Below, piece by piece: positions 1 through 7,234 of a stretch of DNA of 24,747 bases. Source of the DNA: Euryarchaeota archaeon UBA259 (GTDB lineage Archaea; Thermoplasmatota; Poseidoniia; Poseidoniales; Poseidoniaceae); contig DAXG01000028.1 in assembly GCA_002506275.1 (NCBI GenBank), positions 1 through 24,747 of the forward strand, written 5' to 3'. Under the pieces are notes generated by a model, which did no database searches, was not told the origin of the DNA, and saw only the letters and a program-made list of their open reading frames with translations. The first letter of the stretch is position 1. The number at the start of each line of letters is the position of its first letter. Made by a program: the position numbers and the translations under genes.

Positions 1-24
1 GGTGAATACGACCTTGATGAGTAA

Positions 25-342
25 TCAAGCGGTAATGTAACGTGCCACACCGTACGGTGGCTCGATTTCAGTTGAATCCATTCCAACCCACTGTTCTCGT
101 ATGTTTTGATCAGCGATACGGCCGATGAACTCCTTTCTTCCCTCATCGGTGGATAGAATCCATTGTTCCACGGTGTATGCTTCTCGAACCTCTTTTTCTG
201 CAACACAGAGGACGAGGTCTACTTTTTCAATTCGTGATGCTGAAAGTCTCCATGAACGCCGAGTTGCGTCATAGAGTTCACTTGGCGTCATACCGCTGCG
301 CCACGATTGGCTTATTTTCAGAACGAGAATTTCCTTTTTCAT
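25..342 (-). CDS. small conserved-looking hypothetical protein
   Basis: A 105-residue soluble protein of unknown function. It has no signal peptide or membrane segment. The N-terminal half carries a distinctive stretch, ELYDATRRSW, then a hydrophobic strand (KVDLVLCV) and VREAYTVEQW, which together suggest a small compact alpha/beta fold. I have a faint impression that short proteins with an ELYEATRG-W pattern occur alone or beside nucleases, but I cannot place the family and do not assign a function. The ATG at 342 is preferred; a TTG at 348 is in frame and adds two residues. The gene lies about 10 bp downstream of the cupin gene on the same strand, so the two are probably co-transcribed. 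The first 24 bases of the window, beyond its stop, show nothing. Confidence 0.6.
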   Translation of the reverse strand: MKKEILVLKISQSWRSGMTPSELYDATRRSWRLSASRIEKVDLVLCVAEKEVREAYTVEQWILSTDEGRKEFIGRIADQNIREQWVGMDSTEIEPPYGVARYITA

Positions 343-353
343 CTCCAATCAAC

Positions 354-716
354 TCAGACGGATTTGACGCCTTCGGGCCACAGCACGAGTATCAACGTCT
401 TGCCACGTGTCTTTGGCGTGTGTGTTGTCTCTCGGTTCATCCAAACCAAAGAGCCAGTTGGATAAGTTCCATCTTCATCCCAGACTTCACCTTCGAGCAC
501 GATGTAGGCTTCTCCACCGGGATGGCTGTGCGGCATGAAAGCATCAACGGTGACTTCAGAGTCCGCTTCATACAGCACCAAAGAGCAAGCATCTTCACGG
601 TACAAGCGTCCAAGTCGAACACCGGTGCCGAAGTCTTTCCAGCGAATGTTTTCTTCGAGCCAAGCTTTGTCGATGTTAAATCCGAGCCAATCCGCCATGT
701 TGTGGGTGAAGGTCAT
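354..716 (-). CDS. ChrR-like cupin domain protein
   Basis: A 120-residue single-domain cupin. The metal-binding motif is clear: HSHPGGEAYIVLEG at about residues 63-76 supplies His63, His65 and Glu69, and a second motif (TYPTGSLVWMN, then His99 in TTHTP) supplies the last ligand. The HPGGE plus SxHTP-type pattern is that of the C-terminal cupin of ChrR anti-sigma factors. The zinc-binding anti-sigma N-terminal domain of ChrR is absent, and archaea lack ECF sigma factors, so the role is more likely a metal-dependent small-molecule or redox-sensing enzyme than an anti-sigma factor. Start: the ATG at 716 gives the compact cupin; a GTG at 740 would add eight residues (basic, RPLRRY). It is the first gene of a two-gene minus-strand unit and diverges from the membrane protein gene starting at 806. 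Confidence 0.8.
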   Translation of the reverse strand: MTFTHNMADWLGFNIDKAWLEENIRWKDFGTGVRLGRLYREDACSLVLYEADSEVTVDAFMPHSHPGGEAYIVLEGEVWDEDGTYPTGSLVWMNRETTHTPKTRGKTLILVLWPEGVKSV

Positions 717-805
717 GTATCGCCGAAGTGGCCTTACCACATGAGTATTCGGATGAAGAGTTGTTGAAGAGCAACGGGGATTGATTTGAATACGGGGGAT
801 TCTAT

Positions 806-1636
806 GTGTCCTTTATGGCGACCCCGCTGCATTTTCCTGAAATCCCTCCTGCCGGACCTTGGGATGGATACGTATTGGTCGTAATTTGGCTTCCCATGGT
901 GTTGCGGTTGTTGTTCTTAGTGGTGCCATTCCGTCGTGCCATCGCTCAACTTGCACCGCATTCCGGTTGGGCATTCAAACAAATGCGTGAATTACCTGTC
1001 AAAGGTTTTGGAATTTTAGCGATAAATGAGATTTTAGCGTTTAGTATCCCCCCATTGCTGGTTTATTTAGTACGTTTAACAAGCGACCCGCTCGGTTGGC
1101 AGGAATGGAGTGAAGTGTCAGATACGGGTTTGGCAATGTTGACACTCTTTTTGTTCGTTTGGATTTTCTTTGATTTGCTGCGCATCAGCCGAGTCCGAAG
1201 GATGATGAAAGCAGTTGAAAAAAGAGACATTACGAAACTCCGAAAAGTCGCTGATGCAGGATTGGGGATTCGTCGATGGTTGACGAAATTCTCTGGTAAG
1301 GAGAATAAATCAGAGAAAGAAGATGAAGCAACTCTCAAGGAAACAAGCAAGAGTGTTGCCAAAAGCTCACTTGCTGTTTGGGGTGCACGTGTATTAGCAG
1401 TGCGAAAATTGTCTCCCCAGGTACTTCTCACAGGACTTGCGATTGGTGCTGCTGTAGAAGTCGCCAAAGTCGGTGCAGGGAAAATTACCGATTCCGTAGA
1501 TAAAAAGATGCAAGTCGAGTTTGATAAGATTGCTCAAGTCAATACGACAACACTGCTGAAATTGCTTATCCGAGACCTCGTCATGGGAATTTTCCCATTG
1601 ATTCTTTTGGCTTATCTGCCAATGCTTCTGGGATGA
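806..1636 (+). CDS. polytopic membrane protein of unknown function
   Basis: A 276-residue membrane protein that I do not recognise. Hydrophobic segments are seen at about residues 22-40, 68-90, 106-127 and 252-275, with a weaker amphipathic one near 205-224. Between the third and fourth segments lies a basic and then highly charged cytoplasmic-type loop (about 128-185, rich in Lys, Glu and Arg). The start is GTG (codons GTG TCC TTT ATG); the ATG four codons in is an alternative. A run of G (about 794-798) lies upstream but is not a convincing Shine-Dalgarno. It is followed 54 bp later by the phosphoglycerate mutase gene on the same strand. No catalytic motif is visible, so transport or scaffold roles are guesses. 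Confidence 0.65.
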   Translation: MSFMATPLHFPEIPPAGPWDGYVLVVIWLPMVLRLLFLVVPFRRAIAQLAPHSGWAFKQMRELPVKGFGILAINEILAFSIPPLLVYLVRLTSDPLGWQEWSEVSDTGLAMLTLFLFVWIFFDLLRISRVRRMMKAVEKRDITKLRKVADAGLGIRRWLTKFSGKENKSEKEDEATLKETSKSVAKSSLAVWGARVLAVRKLSPQVLLTGLAIGAAVEVAKVGAGKITDSVDKKMQVEFDKIAQVNTTTLLKLLIRDLVMGIFPLILLAYLPMLLG

Positions 1637-1690
1637 TTTCTCCGCCATGTTCATTGAGAAGCGTCGCAGCCACCAACATGAGGGACGACC

Positions 1691-2398
1691 GTGTCAATGC
1701 TAATTCTCATGCGCCATGGACAATCAATGTGGAATGCTGCAAACTTGTTTACCGGATGGGTGGACGTTCCACTCACACAGAAAGGTATCGAGGAAGCCCT
1801 CGATGGGGGAAGGAGAATTGCTCATTTGCCCATTGACGAAGTCCACACTTCAGCGCTTATTCGTGCTCAAATGACGGCTATGTTGGCCCTAAGCCAACAT
1901 CAATCGGGCAAAACGCCAATATTTCACTACGAGAATTCGGGGGATTCATCGAATTCCAATGAAGGTAAAATGGCTGCATGGGCGCAGATGAATGAGCAAG
2001 CCGACACTTCCCAAATTCTACCTGTTTATGCTTCGTGGAATCTCAACGAACGAATGTACGGTGACCTGCAAGGATTGAATAAACAAGAAACTCGAGACAA
2101 GTTTGGAGATGAGCAAGTGAAAACCTGGCGACGTTCTTACGATGTGCCTCCACCGAATGGAGAAAGCCTTGAATTAACGGCACAACGCACCCTTCCTTAC
2201 TTCTCTTCGTCCATTCTCCCTTCGATAGATGCTGGGAAGAATGTGTTTGTTGCTGCGCACGGTAATTCCTTACGAAGCATCATCATGGATCTTGAAGGGC
2301 TCTCTCGCAGGGAAGTGCTGTCCCTTGAAGTCCCAACAGGAGTCCCCATCGTTTACCAGCGACAAGAAGGTAACTGGGCTCGACTTTCCGAGTTTTGA
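1691..2398 (+). CDS. gpmA: 2,3-bisphosphoglycerate-dependent phosphoglycerate mutase
   Basis: Interconverts 3-phosphoglycerate and 2-phosphoglycerate in cytosolic glycolysis/gluconeogenesis through a phosphohistidine. The histidine phosphatase signature is complete: RHGQSMWN puts the phosphorylated His at residue 9, the basic pocket includes Arg59 in SALIRA, the acid is Glu120 in LNERMYGDLQGLNK, RRSYDVPPP follows, and the second catalytic His190 lies in AHGNSLR. At 235 residues it is near family length. It belongs to the subclass with an extra acidic loop (about residues 70-110) before LNER and a shortened segment after the PPP motif. The start is GTG at 1691, with an ATG two codons later; GAGGG lies just upstream. 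Its stop codon is fused to the ribosome-binding site of the next gene. Archaea often use the cofactor-independent enzyme instead, so this type is consistent with a gene of bacterial ancestry. Confidence 0.93.
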   Translation: MSMLILMRHGQSMWNAANLFTGWVDVPLTQKGIEEALDGGRRIAHLPIDEVHTSALIRAQMTAMLALSQHQSGKTPIFHYENSGDSSNSNEGKMAAWAQMNEQADTSQILPVYASWNLNERMYGDLQGLNKQETRDKFGDEQVKTWRRSYDVPPPNGESLELTAQRTLPYFSSSILPSIDAGKNVFVAAHGNSLRSIIMDLEGLSRREVLSLEVPTGVPIVYQRQEGNWARLSEF

Positions 2399-2402
2399 GG
2401 TG
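2397..2402 (+). promoter_or_regulatory. Shine-Dalgarno fused to gpmA stop codon
   Basis: GAGGTG overlaps the TGA stop of gpmA (2396-2398) and lies six bases before the ATG at 2409. It matches the anti-Shine-Dalgarno CACCTC of archaeal 16S rRNA and decides the start of the DUF1499-like gene. It implies reinitiation after gpmA. Confidence 0.75.
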
Positions 2403-2408
2403 TTCACT

Positions 2409-2906
2409 ATGGACCGTTCTACCCTCCAAAAACGAGGAATTCTTCTGGTTCTCCTCATCAGTTCACCGTGGCTCTTGTGTCAAGCATGGATTGCAGTTGG
2501 TGCGCCGGATGAAGTGTTCACTGCTATGCCCTCTTGTCCAGATACCAGTTCAAACTGCGCTCATTTGGGCGGTGGGGAGACCTATCGTATGGATGGAGAA
2601 TACGCTCTAACGCTCAATGCAACGATTGAGGAAGTGTGGTCTCAAGTCGAGCAATACATCGATGAATCGGGTTCCGATGTGTTGTTTGAAGACGCAGCAG
2701 TCGATGGAGAACGATACGTTCACTTTGTCGAGCGAACCACATTCTGGCGATTTCCAGACGACATCTCTATTTCTGCCACACCTATTGGAGATGGCTCATC
2801 GTGTCAATTAGAAATGCATTCACAGTCTCGACTGGGGCAAGGTGACCTTGGCGTGAATCCAAACCGTTTGGACAGTATTTACCAAGAAATCGTTGCAGGT
2901 CTATGA
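2409..2906 (+). CDS. DUF1499-like membrane-anchored/exported protein
   Basis: A 165-residue protein with an N-terminal hydrophobic segment (about residues 10-27) that is either an uncleaved anchor or a signal peptide, followed by an extracytoplasmic domain. The C-terminal block SRLGQGDLGVNPNRLDSI is the hallmark of the DUF1499 family, and WRFPDDISI plus the two central beta strands fit it too. The biochemical function of DUF1499 is not established; members occur in bacteria, plastids and archaea. Two Cys (CPDTSSNC) just after the anchor could form an exported disulfide. Start choice rests on the GAGGTG site six bases upstream; a longer in-frame reading would run back through gpmA and is rejected. 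The stop overlaps the convergent JAMM gene by six bases (CTATGA holds both stops). Confidence 0.75.
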   Translation: MDRSTLQKRGILLVLLISSPWLLCQAWIAVGAPDEVFTAMPSCPDTSSNCAHLGGGETYRMDGEYALTLNATIEEVWSQVEQYIDESGSDVLFEDAAVDGERYVHFVERTTFWRFPDDISISATPIGDGSSCQLEMHSQSRLGQGDLGVNPNRLDSIYQEIVAGL

Positions 2907-3695
2907 AGCAGGCAACGCTTTCCAACCGTAGGGAAAACCATCGTCATCAACCATCACGACGTTGATTCCCAACCCATTCTTACGAAACGCAATCAATTGG
3001 ATTTCGTGTATTTTGTGACCACTTGGTGCCACCCCGAGTACCTTCAAATTCTGTCGGAAAAAAAACGAGCGCTTTCGGCTTTTGGTCTCAACAGGCTGAG
3101 CCTCTACCCCCACCCGTCTTCGCACTCCATCGACATCGTCGAACCAAGGAAGAGGGCCTTCGGGAGAGAAACGCAGCCCGAGAATCATGTCGACACCAGG
3201 CGTTTCCTGAGCGGCATCAGCATCAGCATTACTCGGAATTGCAGGTGCGTTGGGGTGCGTGTGAAGCCAATGGGTGAATCGACCCGCACGAGAACCACGG
3301 GATGTCGAGAACATATCATCGGTCCAGTCTTCGGGCAGATGGTGAACAGAATAGGAATCTCCACGGTTGACAATGTGGGCTTCACCGATGATGAAGCCCT
3401 GGCCCTGAAACAGGCCATCAGTGTGCTCAGGACCCTTGAACTTCGCCTCCACTTCAGGATGGTGTGGAGTTTTAGAATCGATGTCCATGCCAACGAGTAT
3501 TTCATCGGGTAACGCTTGTAGGGCCCACCAGACCAATTCTTCGAAAATACGCCCTGGGAGATGGATTTGCGCGGTATAGGATTCTCGGCCATCATAGGAT
3601 TCACGGTTGTAGGTCTCCATGAGCTCCTCCAGCCACGCTTCGACCATCGCAATCGTTTCTTCCAGTTGTTCTTTATGAATGAAGTCAACGGTCAT
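2901..3695 (-). CDS. JAMM/MPN+ metalloprotease-like protein
   Basis: A 264-residue cytosolic protein with a full JAMM zinc-isopeptidase signature. HTHPNAPAIPSNAD gives H145-x-H147-x7-S155-x2-D158, exactly the spacing of MPN+ enzymes, where the two His and the Asp bind zinc. An upstream LPDEILVG at about 62-69 resembles the HPDEFIALL stretch holding the catalytic Glu of the Archaeoglobus enzyme AfJAMM, so Glu65 is the likely acid. Archaeal JAMM proteins such as HvJAMM1 cleave the ubiquitin-like SAMP modifiers from lysines, which makes desampylation the leading guess; deconjugation of another substrate is possible. At 264 residues it is longer than the minimal 120-140 residue JAMM, with extra N- and C-terminal regions. 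The ATG at 3695 is chosen because the frame upstream of it is antisense to the next gene. It diverges from the acidic protein gene with a 42 bp gap. Confidence 0.8.
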   Translation of the reverse strand: MTVDFIHKEQLEETIAMVEAWLEELMETYNRESYDGRESYTAQIHLPGRIFEELVWWALQALPDEILVGMDIDSKTPHHPEVEAKFKGPEHTDGLFQGQGFIIGEAHIVNRGDSYSVHHLPEDWTDDMFSTSRGSRAGRFTHWLHTHPNAPAIPSNADADAAQETPGVDMILGLRFSPEGPLPWFDDVDGVRRRVGVEAQPVETKSRKRSFFFRQNLKVLGVAPSGHKIHEIQLIAFRKNGLGINVVMVDDDGFPYGWKALPAS

Positions 3696-3700
3696 GGCGG

Positions 3701-3708
3701 GATAAAAC
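3701..3708 (+). promoter_or_regulatory. possible TATA-like box for the acidic protein gene
   Basis: GATAAAAC lies 30-37 bases before the ATG at 3738, in the 42 bp gap between divergent genes. No Shine-Dalgarno precedes that ATG, so a leaderless transcript starting close to it would place this AT-rich box at about the expected distance. It rests on composition and spacing alone. Confidence 0.3.
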
Positions 3709-3737
3709 CTTTGAAGAGGGTCGAACCAAGCAGCATC

Positions 3738-4466
3738 ATGGCGAGGAAGAAGGGAGGGTTTGGCCGATTCATTGGCGCTCTCACCGGAACGCCGTACGAA
3801 CGTCTCTTGAAACAAGTTGACAAACTTGTTACCGAGCACGAAGACGACGACCGAAAACTTGCTCGAACACTCAACAAACTCGTCAATATCGTTGGTGAAA
3901 ACTATGAGCAAGAAAACATCGATGAAGAAGAACACGACCTCATCATTGAAGCCATCGAGGAGGCCGACCCGGAGAACCGAACATTCGGCAAGTTGTCCGA
4001 AGACGAGGATTCTTTCTACGCTGGCGCAGTTCCTGACGCCCCTGAATTGAAACTCGGAAAGCGAAAAAATCTCGATGATCTAATGCAAGCGAAGGGAAAT
4101 GAGTTTGTCGGCAGTTATGGCCGTGACGAGTTTGAAGAATTCAAAGCTCGAATGAGCGACGATTTCTTGGCCGAATCCGATGACGCCATTCGAAAAGGTG
4201 ACCATCAAGCAGAGATTCGGACTGAGAACAGAGTTTTCGGTGACGAAACTGAAGAATTAGAACGCCTTAAACAACAGATTTCGCAAGAAACGGGTTTAGT
4301 TGACCCCAACGCTGAGGACGAGGAAGCCTTCGAACAGAGCGAAGAGGATGAAGAATTGGAAGGCTATTCAGTTGATGAAGACGGCGTCGAATGGTTTGAA
4401 GATGAAGATGGATACTGGTGGTATCGAGAAGAAGGCCAAGAAGACTGGCAGCCTTACGACGATTGA
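3738..4466 (+). CDS. acidic protein with aromatic-rich C-terminal tail
   Basis: A 242-residue cytosolic protein of unknown function. The short N-terminus is basic (MARKKGGFGR, then a GTPYERLL helix). Next come helical segments rich in Glu/Asp, including NIDEEEHDLIIEAIEEADPE at about 60-79, which looks like a short helical hairpin. A charged linker follows, and a last 35 residues in which acidic and aromatic residues alternate (EWFEDEDGYWWYREEG, then EDWQPYDD). The tail resembles a WW-like or aromatic-acidic protein-interaction segment; that is an impression, not a domain match. No signal peptide or membrane segment. The start is ATG at 3738; an upstream extension would overlap the divergent JAMM gene. 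It converges on the next gene with only 2 bp between stops. Confidence 0.7.
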   Translation: MARKKGGFGRFIGALTGTPYERLLKQVDKLVTEHEDDDRKLARTLNKLVNIVGENYEQENIDEEEHDLIIEAIEEADPENRTFGKLSEDEDSFYAGAVPDAPELKLGKRKNLDDLMQAKGNEFVGSYGRDEFEEFKARMSDDFLAESDDAIRKGDHQAEIRTENRVFGDETEELERLKQQISQETGLVDPNAEDEEAFEQSEEDEELEGYSVDEDGVEWFEDEDGYWWYREEGQEDWQPYDD

Positions 4467-4468
4467 TT

Positions 4469-5203
4469 CTAAGAAAAATCTCTCAAATCTGGTAAGTCGC
4501 CGGCTCTGCGTTGTCGAGTTTGAATTTGTTGTCCACTGACTTGTTGCATTTGTGGCATGTCTGGGTCTTGATTTGATTTGAGTTTCTTTGAACGAATTTG
4601 GCTGTATTGCCATGAGAAACTGAGAATGAATAAGACAGAGAGCATTCCAAGCGTTGAATTGTTCGAAGGACTCATCAAAGTGAGTGAATTTCCAGTGAGC
4701 AGCAACATAGCACCCATTGTCCCTATCGAGCCCAACAGACCAGAGACCAACACTGGGAGCACGTTTCTCATCCAGCGAACTGAGAAGAAGGCCAAAATAG
4801 CCATCACGCCTTGAATCATGTCGCTTTCCACAACTTCGATTCCTTTTCCTTGGAGAAACTCGAAGACACCGGCAAAGCTCACGTAAATCAAAAATCCAGC
4901 CATCAATCGAATACTCAATTGTATGGTTGCCGCCATGAATGCGCCGCAAACGACAATCAGCGTGATCATGATGTACAGTTGTCGAATTTCAACACCGAAT
5001 TCTGTGGCCAGCGTATGTGTTAGCGGCGTGATGAGGAAGCCAATTCCAGCACCCGTCATTCCAGCAACAAGTTGCAGTTTTTCATGACCTTTGAACATTA
5101 AAAACAGGGATATGGCAAGCATAATCGGCCCAAGATACGGGCCAATGCTGGCGATTTCAGTCAACAAGACTGTACCTGCATCGTCTACAGTAGGACTTGC
5201 CAT
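4469..5203 (-). CDS. multi-pass membrane protein of unknown function
   Basis: A 244-residue protein with about seven hydrophobic helices (roughly residues 22-38, 45-62, 75-93, 97-115, 128-142, 147-169 and 183-199) and a 45-residue hydrophilic, Gln/Arg-rich cytoplasmic tail. Glycine-rich helices (AGMTGAGIGFL, GLLGSIGTMGAM) recall TMEM198/DUF4203-type proteins, but the match is only by feel. It is the last gene of a minus-strand series that includes the anchored peptidase, 71 bp downstream of that gene. The start is ATG at 5203, with no Shine-Dalgarno; it may have its own promoter in the gap. Confidence 0.65.
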   Translation of the reverse strand: MASPTVDDAGTVLLTEIASIGPYLGPIMLAISLFLMFKGHEKLQLVAGMTGAGIGFLITPLTHTLATEFGVEIRQLYIMITLIVVCGAFMAATIQLSIRLMAGFLIYVSFAGVFEFLQGKGIEVVESDMIQGVMAILAFFSVRWMRNVLPVLVSGLLGSIGTMGAMLLLTGNSLTLMSPSNNSTLGMLSVLFILSFSWQYSQIRSKKLKSNQDPDMPQMQQVSGQQIQTRQRRAGDLPDLRDFS

Positions 5204-5274
5204 GTCAAAGCGATGGTGCAGGTTGATTTAGCCCTTTCACCCAAAAAAGGGAGAAATCGAAGAAATTCAACGGA
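5204..5274 (-). promoter_or_regulatory. intergenic gap with T6 tract and AT-rich box
   Basis: Read on the minus strand, a run of six T (5243-5248) follows the peptidase stop by about 27 bases and could act as an archaeal T-rich terminator. Further along, GCTAAATC (5225-5232) sits 22-29 bases before the ATG at 5203 and could be a TATA-like element for a leaderless transcript. Both readings rest on position and composition only. Confidence 0.25.
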
Positions 5275-7206
5275 TTAGGACGGGATTGGTTGTTGGTCCC
5301 ACCATGGGGGGGAAAGGAACCAACGGTCATCATCAACCGGGCGGTCAATAAGAGGTAAACCGATAGTTCCTCCATCAATACTCAATCCACCAAGAGGGTT
5401 TCCAGCGCAAGGCCCTGGGAGGTAATCTTCTCCAGTTTCTGTTAATTCGACACGTAGGGAATGGCCGGCAGGAACGATCACATCCAAGGGATTGAACTCC
5501 ATCAACATCGTATAGCCGGTTCCAGGTGCTGTCGCTTTGGCTTCATATCCTCCATCGCGGTATCGAATATCCATGGTTGCATGACCGAGACGTAAATTGG
5601 ATGTGTCGTCATACATCGTAGCGAAGATTTGTCCACCGTTGCAGACTTGTGTTGTCACTTCAAGGTGCAATGTTGGAAGTCCTGATATGTGCGTTTGATT
5701 GTCAAATACAGGACTGGTCATCGTTACGGATGAGCCTACGCCGTTGACCGTTCCGGATGCACCGCTCCAATCACTCGAGAGGTCGTGAACCATCAGCGAT
5801 ACGTCTTCGGGAGGCCAAGTTTCTTCAACGTGCCATCGTCCATCGTTCGTTTGGATTTGGACCATAGGTTCAGGTTCTTCCCCAATGTCTTTGAGATAAT
5901 AGTTGAACCATCCAAACAGTTCCACAGCCCAATCCATTCTGCTCATGTTCGGGTATGCTTCAGACCCGTATCCGGAAGATAATTCGCTGTGTCGGTCAGG
6001 TTGGTCTGGGTAGTTGTGGGCCCATTGACCGGATATTGCTCGAGTATTGATTCCAGCATCGCGCAGCAATTGATAGGTTGGGAAAGCATGGTATGGGTCT
6101 ACGTTCCAATCCTGAAGCCCCCAAACAATGTAGACGCTGCCCTTGTAATTTTCGAGCACATCCGGCAAATGTCGGCGTTCATCCCAGTAATCGGACCAGT
6201 CTGCTCCACCGAACTCAGCCCAACCCCATGTACTCCAAGGGTTCAGCGGCCCAACCAAGTCGTCACTGCACATGCGCACATCATCGGTGGTGAGGTCAGT
6301 CGTTGCTGCTTGATAAGCAGCATCGTAACCCATAGCACGTGCTTCTGATGAGCCGTTTCGATAGAACATTTCTTGAACGCCGATGGAGCCAGAAATAGGT
6401 ACAATTGTCTTCAAATGTTCCGATGGATTTTGGGCAGCCTCCCAATTTGTCGTTCCAGCATAGGATTTGCCCATGAGTCCGACGTTACCGTTCGACCAGT
6501 TTTGTTGGCCCAGCCAATCGGTTGCGGCTTGAATCCCGGTTTGCTCGCCAAGACCTTTGACATCTTGGCAGTGAGTGGATTGACCGGTGCCAAAGGTTGA
6601 TGCTTGGGCAAAAGCGTAGCCGTGTGGAAGGAAGGTGTCGTAGACCCACTTACCAACGCCTCCGTCAGGAACGGTATTTGGAGATGAATCTTCACCGACT
6701 CCGGGCATTCCTTCGCCTCCAAAGTCGTAGTAGGGGTGAATCGTCATAATCACTGGAATCTTTTCGCTTTCAGGGACGTTCGGTAGCCACAGAGCAATGT
6801 GCATCAGCGCTGGGCCAGGGAATCCAACGTCTTGTTCACTGGCTGGAAGTTCTACTTCGATGAAGTGTTCGGTGTATGGTAAGGCTTCATAGGTTCCGTT
6901 TACGGGCAATTGAGCTCGCAGTGTATCCATTGGTAAGTCCATAGTATGGCGAAGTTGAAGCGGTGTATCCCACCAATCGCTGCTGAAACTTTCCTCGTTT
7001 GATGACTTCACCAACGCATCGCCAAAGGTCATTGCCAGCAGCAAAAACACGACAGAAACAGCGATTGTTGAAACCGCTGAGAAGTTCAGTTGTCGGCGTC
7101 CATGATTCAATTCTTCAATACCACCGGCAATGATTTTCTGTTGCGGAGCATCAGCGATGATGGCGTCTAAAACGACCTCCACATCATCGTCAGCGTCACC
7201 TGCCAT
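5275..7206 (-). CDS. membrane-anchored S15/CocE-family peptidase (X-Pro dipeptidyl-peptidase-like)
   Basis: A 643-residue serine hydrolase. Order: cytoplasmic N-terminus of about 42 residues, one membrane helix (about 43-63), then a large extracytoplasmic part. The alpha/beta-hydrolase domain has the S15 pattern: QASTFGTGQS, then ATDWLGQQNWSNGNVGLMGKSYAG with nucleophile Ser248 in GKSYAG. Asp366 in WGLQDWNVDP and His397 in GQWAHNYP complete the triad. The C-terminal third (from about 500) is a jelly-roll PepX_C-type domain. Family members remove N-terminal Xaa-Pro dipeptides or hydrolyse esters such as cocaine; I infer peptide cleavage at the cell surface in a peptide-consuming heterotroph. 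The signal-anchor topology (no cleavage site) differs from the cytosolic lactococcal enzymes. It lies 45 bp downstream of a small membrane protein gene, with a hairpin in the gap. The start is ATG at 7206. Confidence 0.87.
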   Translation of the reverse strand: MAGDADDDVEVVLDAIIADAPQQKIIAGGIEELNHGRRQLNFSAVSTIAVSVVFLLLAMTFGDALVKSSNEESFSSDWWDTPLQLRHTMDLPMDTLRAQLPVNGTYEALPYTEHFIEVELPASEQDVGFPGPALMHIALWLPNVPESEKIPVIMTIHPYYDFGGEGMPGVGEDSSPNTVPDGGVGKWVYDTFLPHGYAFAQASTFGTGQSTHCQDVKGLGEQTGIQAATDWLGQQNWSNGNVGLMGKSYAGTTNWEAAQNPSEHLKTIVPISGSIGVQEMFYRNGSSEARAMGYDAAYQAATTDLTTDDVRMCSDDLVGPLNPWSTWGWAEFGGADWSDYWDERRHLPDVLENYKGSVYIVWGLQDWNVDPYHAFPTYQLLRDAGINTRAISGQWAHNYPDQPDRHSELSSGYGSEAYPNMSRMDWAVELFGWFNYYLKDIGEEPEPMVQIQTNDGRWHVEETWPPEDVSLMVHDLSSDWSGASGTVNGVGSSVTMTSPVFDNQTHISGLPTLHLEVTTQVCNGGQIFATMYDDTSNLRLGHATMDIRYRDGGYEAKATAPGTGYTMLMEFNPLDVIVPAGHSLRVELTETGEDYLPGPCAGNPLGGLSIDGGTIGLPLIDRPVDDDRWFLSPPWWDQQPIPS

Positions 7207-7234
7207 GATGTTGCCAGTGCATTAACCATCAAGA

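Noticed and set aside
177..767. A 196-codon plus-strand open frame opposite the cupin and small protein genes
   Set aside because: Its protein is low-quality (no domain pattern, odd composition), while the minus strand encodes a clear cupin across the same bases.
1760..2020. Extra acidic loop in the phosphoglycerate mutase as a novelty
   Set aside because: From memory, a subclass of bacterial 2,3-BPG-dependent mutases has a similar loop before the LNER motif and the same shortened region after RRSYDVPPP, so it marks subfamily rather than a new feature.
2997..3512. A 171-codon plus-strand open frame inside the JAMM gene
   Set aside because: The antisense frame carries the intact JAMM metal site; the plus-strand product has no recognisable features.
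3696..3935. 80-residue N-terminal extension of the JAMM protein
   Set aside because: It reads antisense through the start of the acidic protein gene and encodes a Phe/Val-rich run typical of a shadow of acidic coding sequence.
4368..4949. A 193-codon minus-strand open frame overlapping the acidic protein and the membrane protein genes
   Set aside because: It is out of frame with the seven-helix membrane protein, crosses a convergent junction, and shows no family features.
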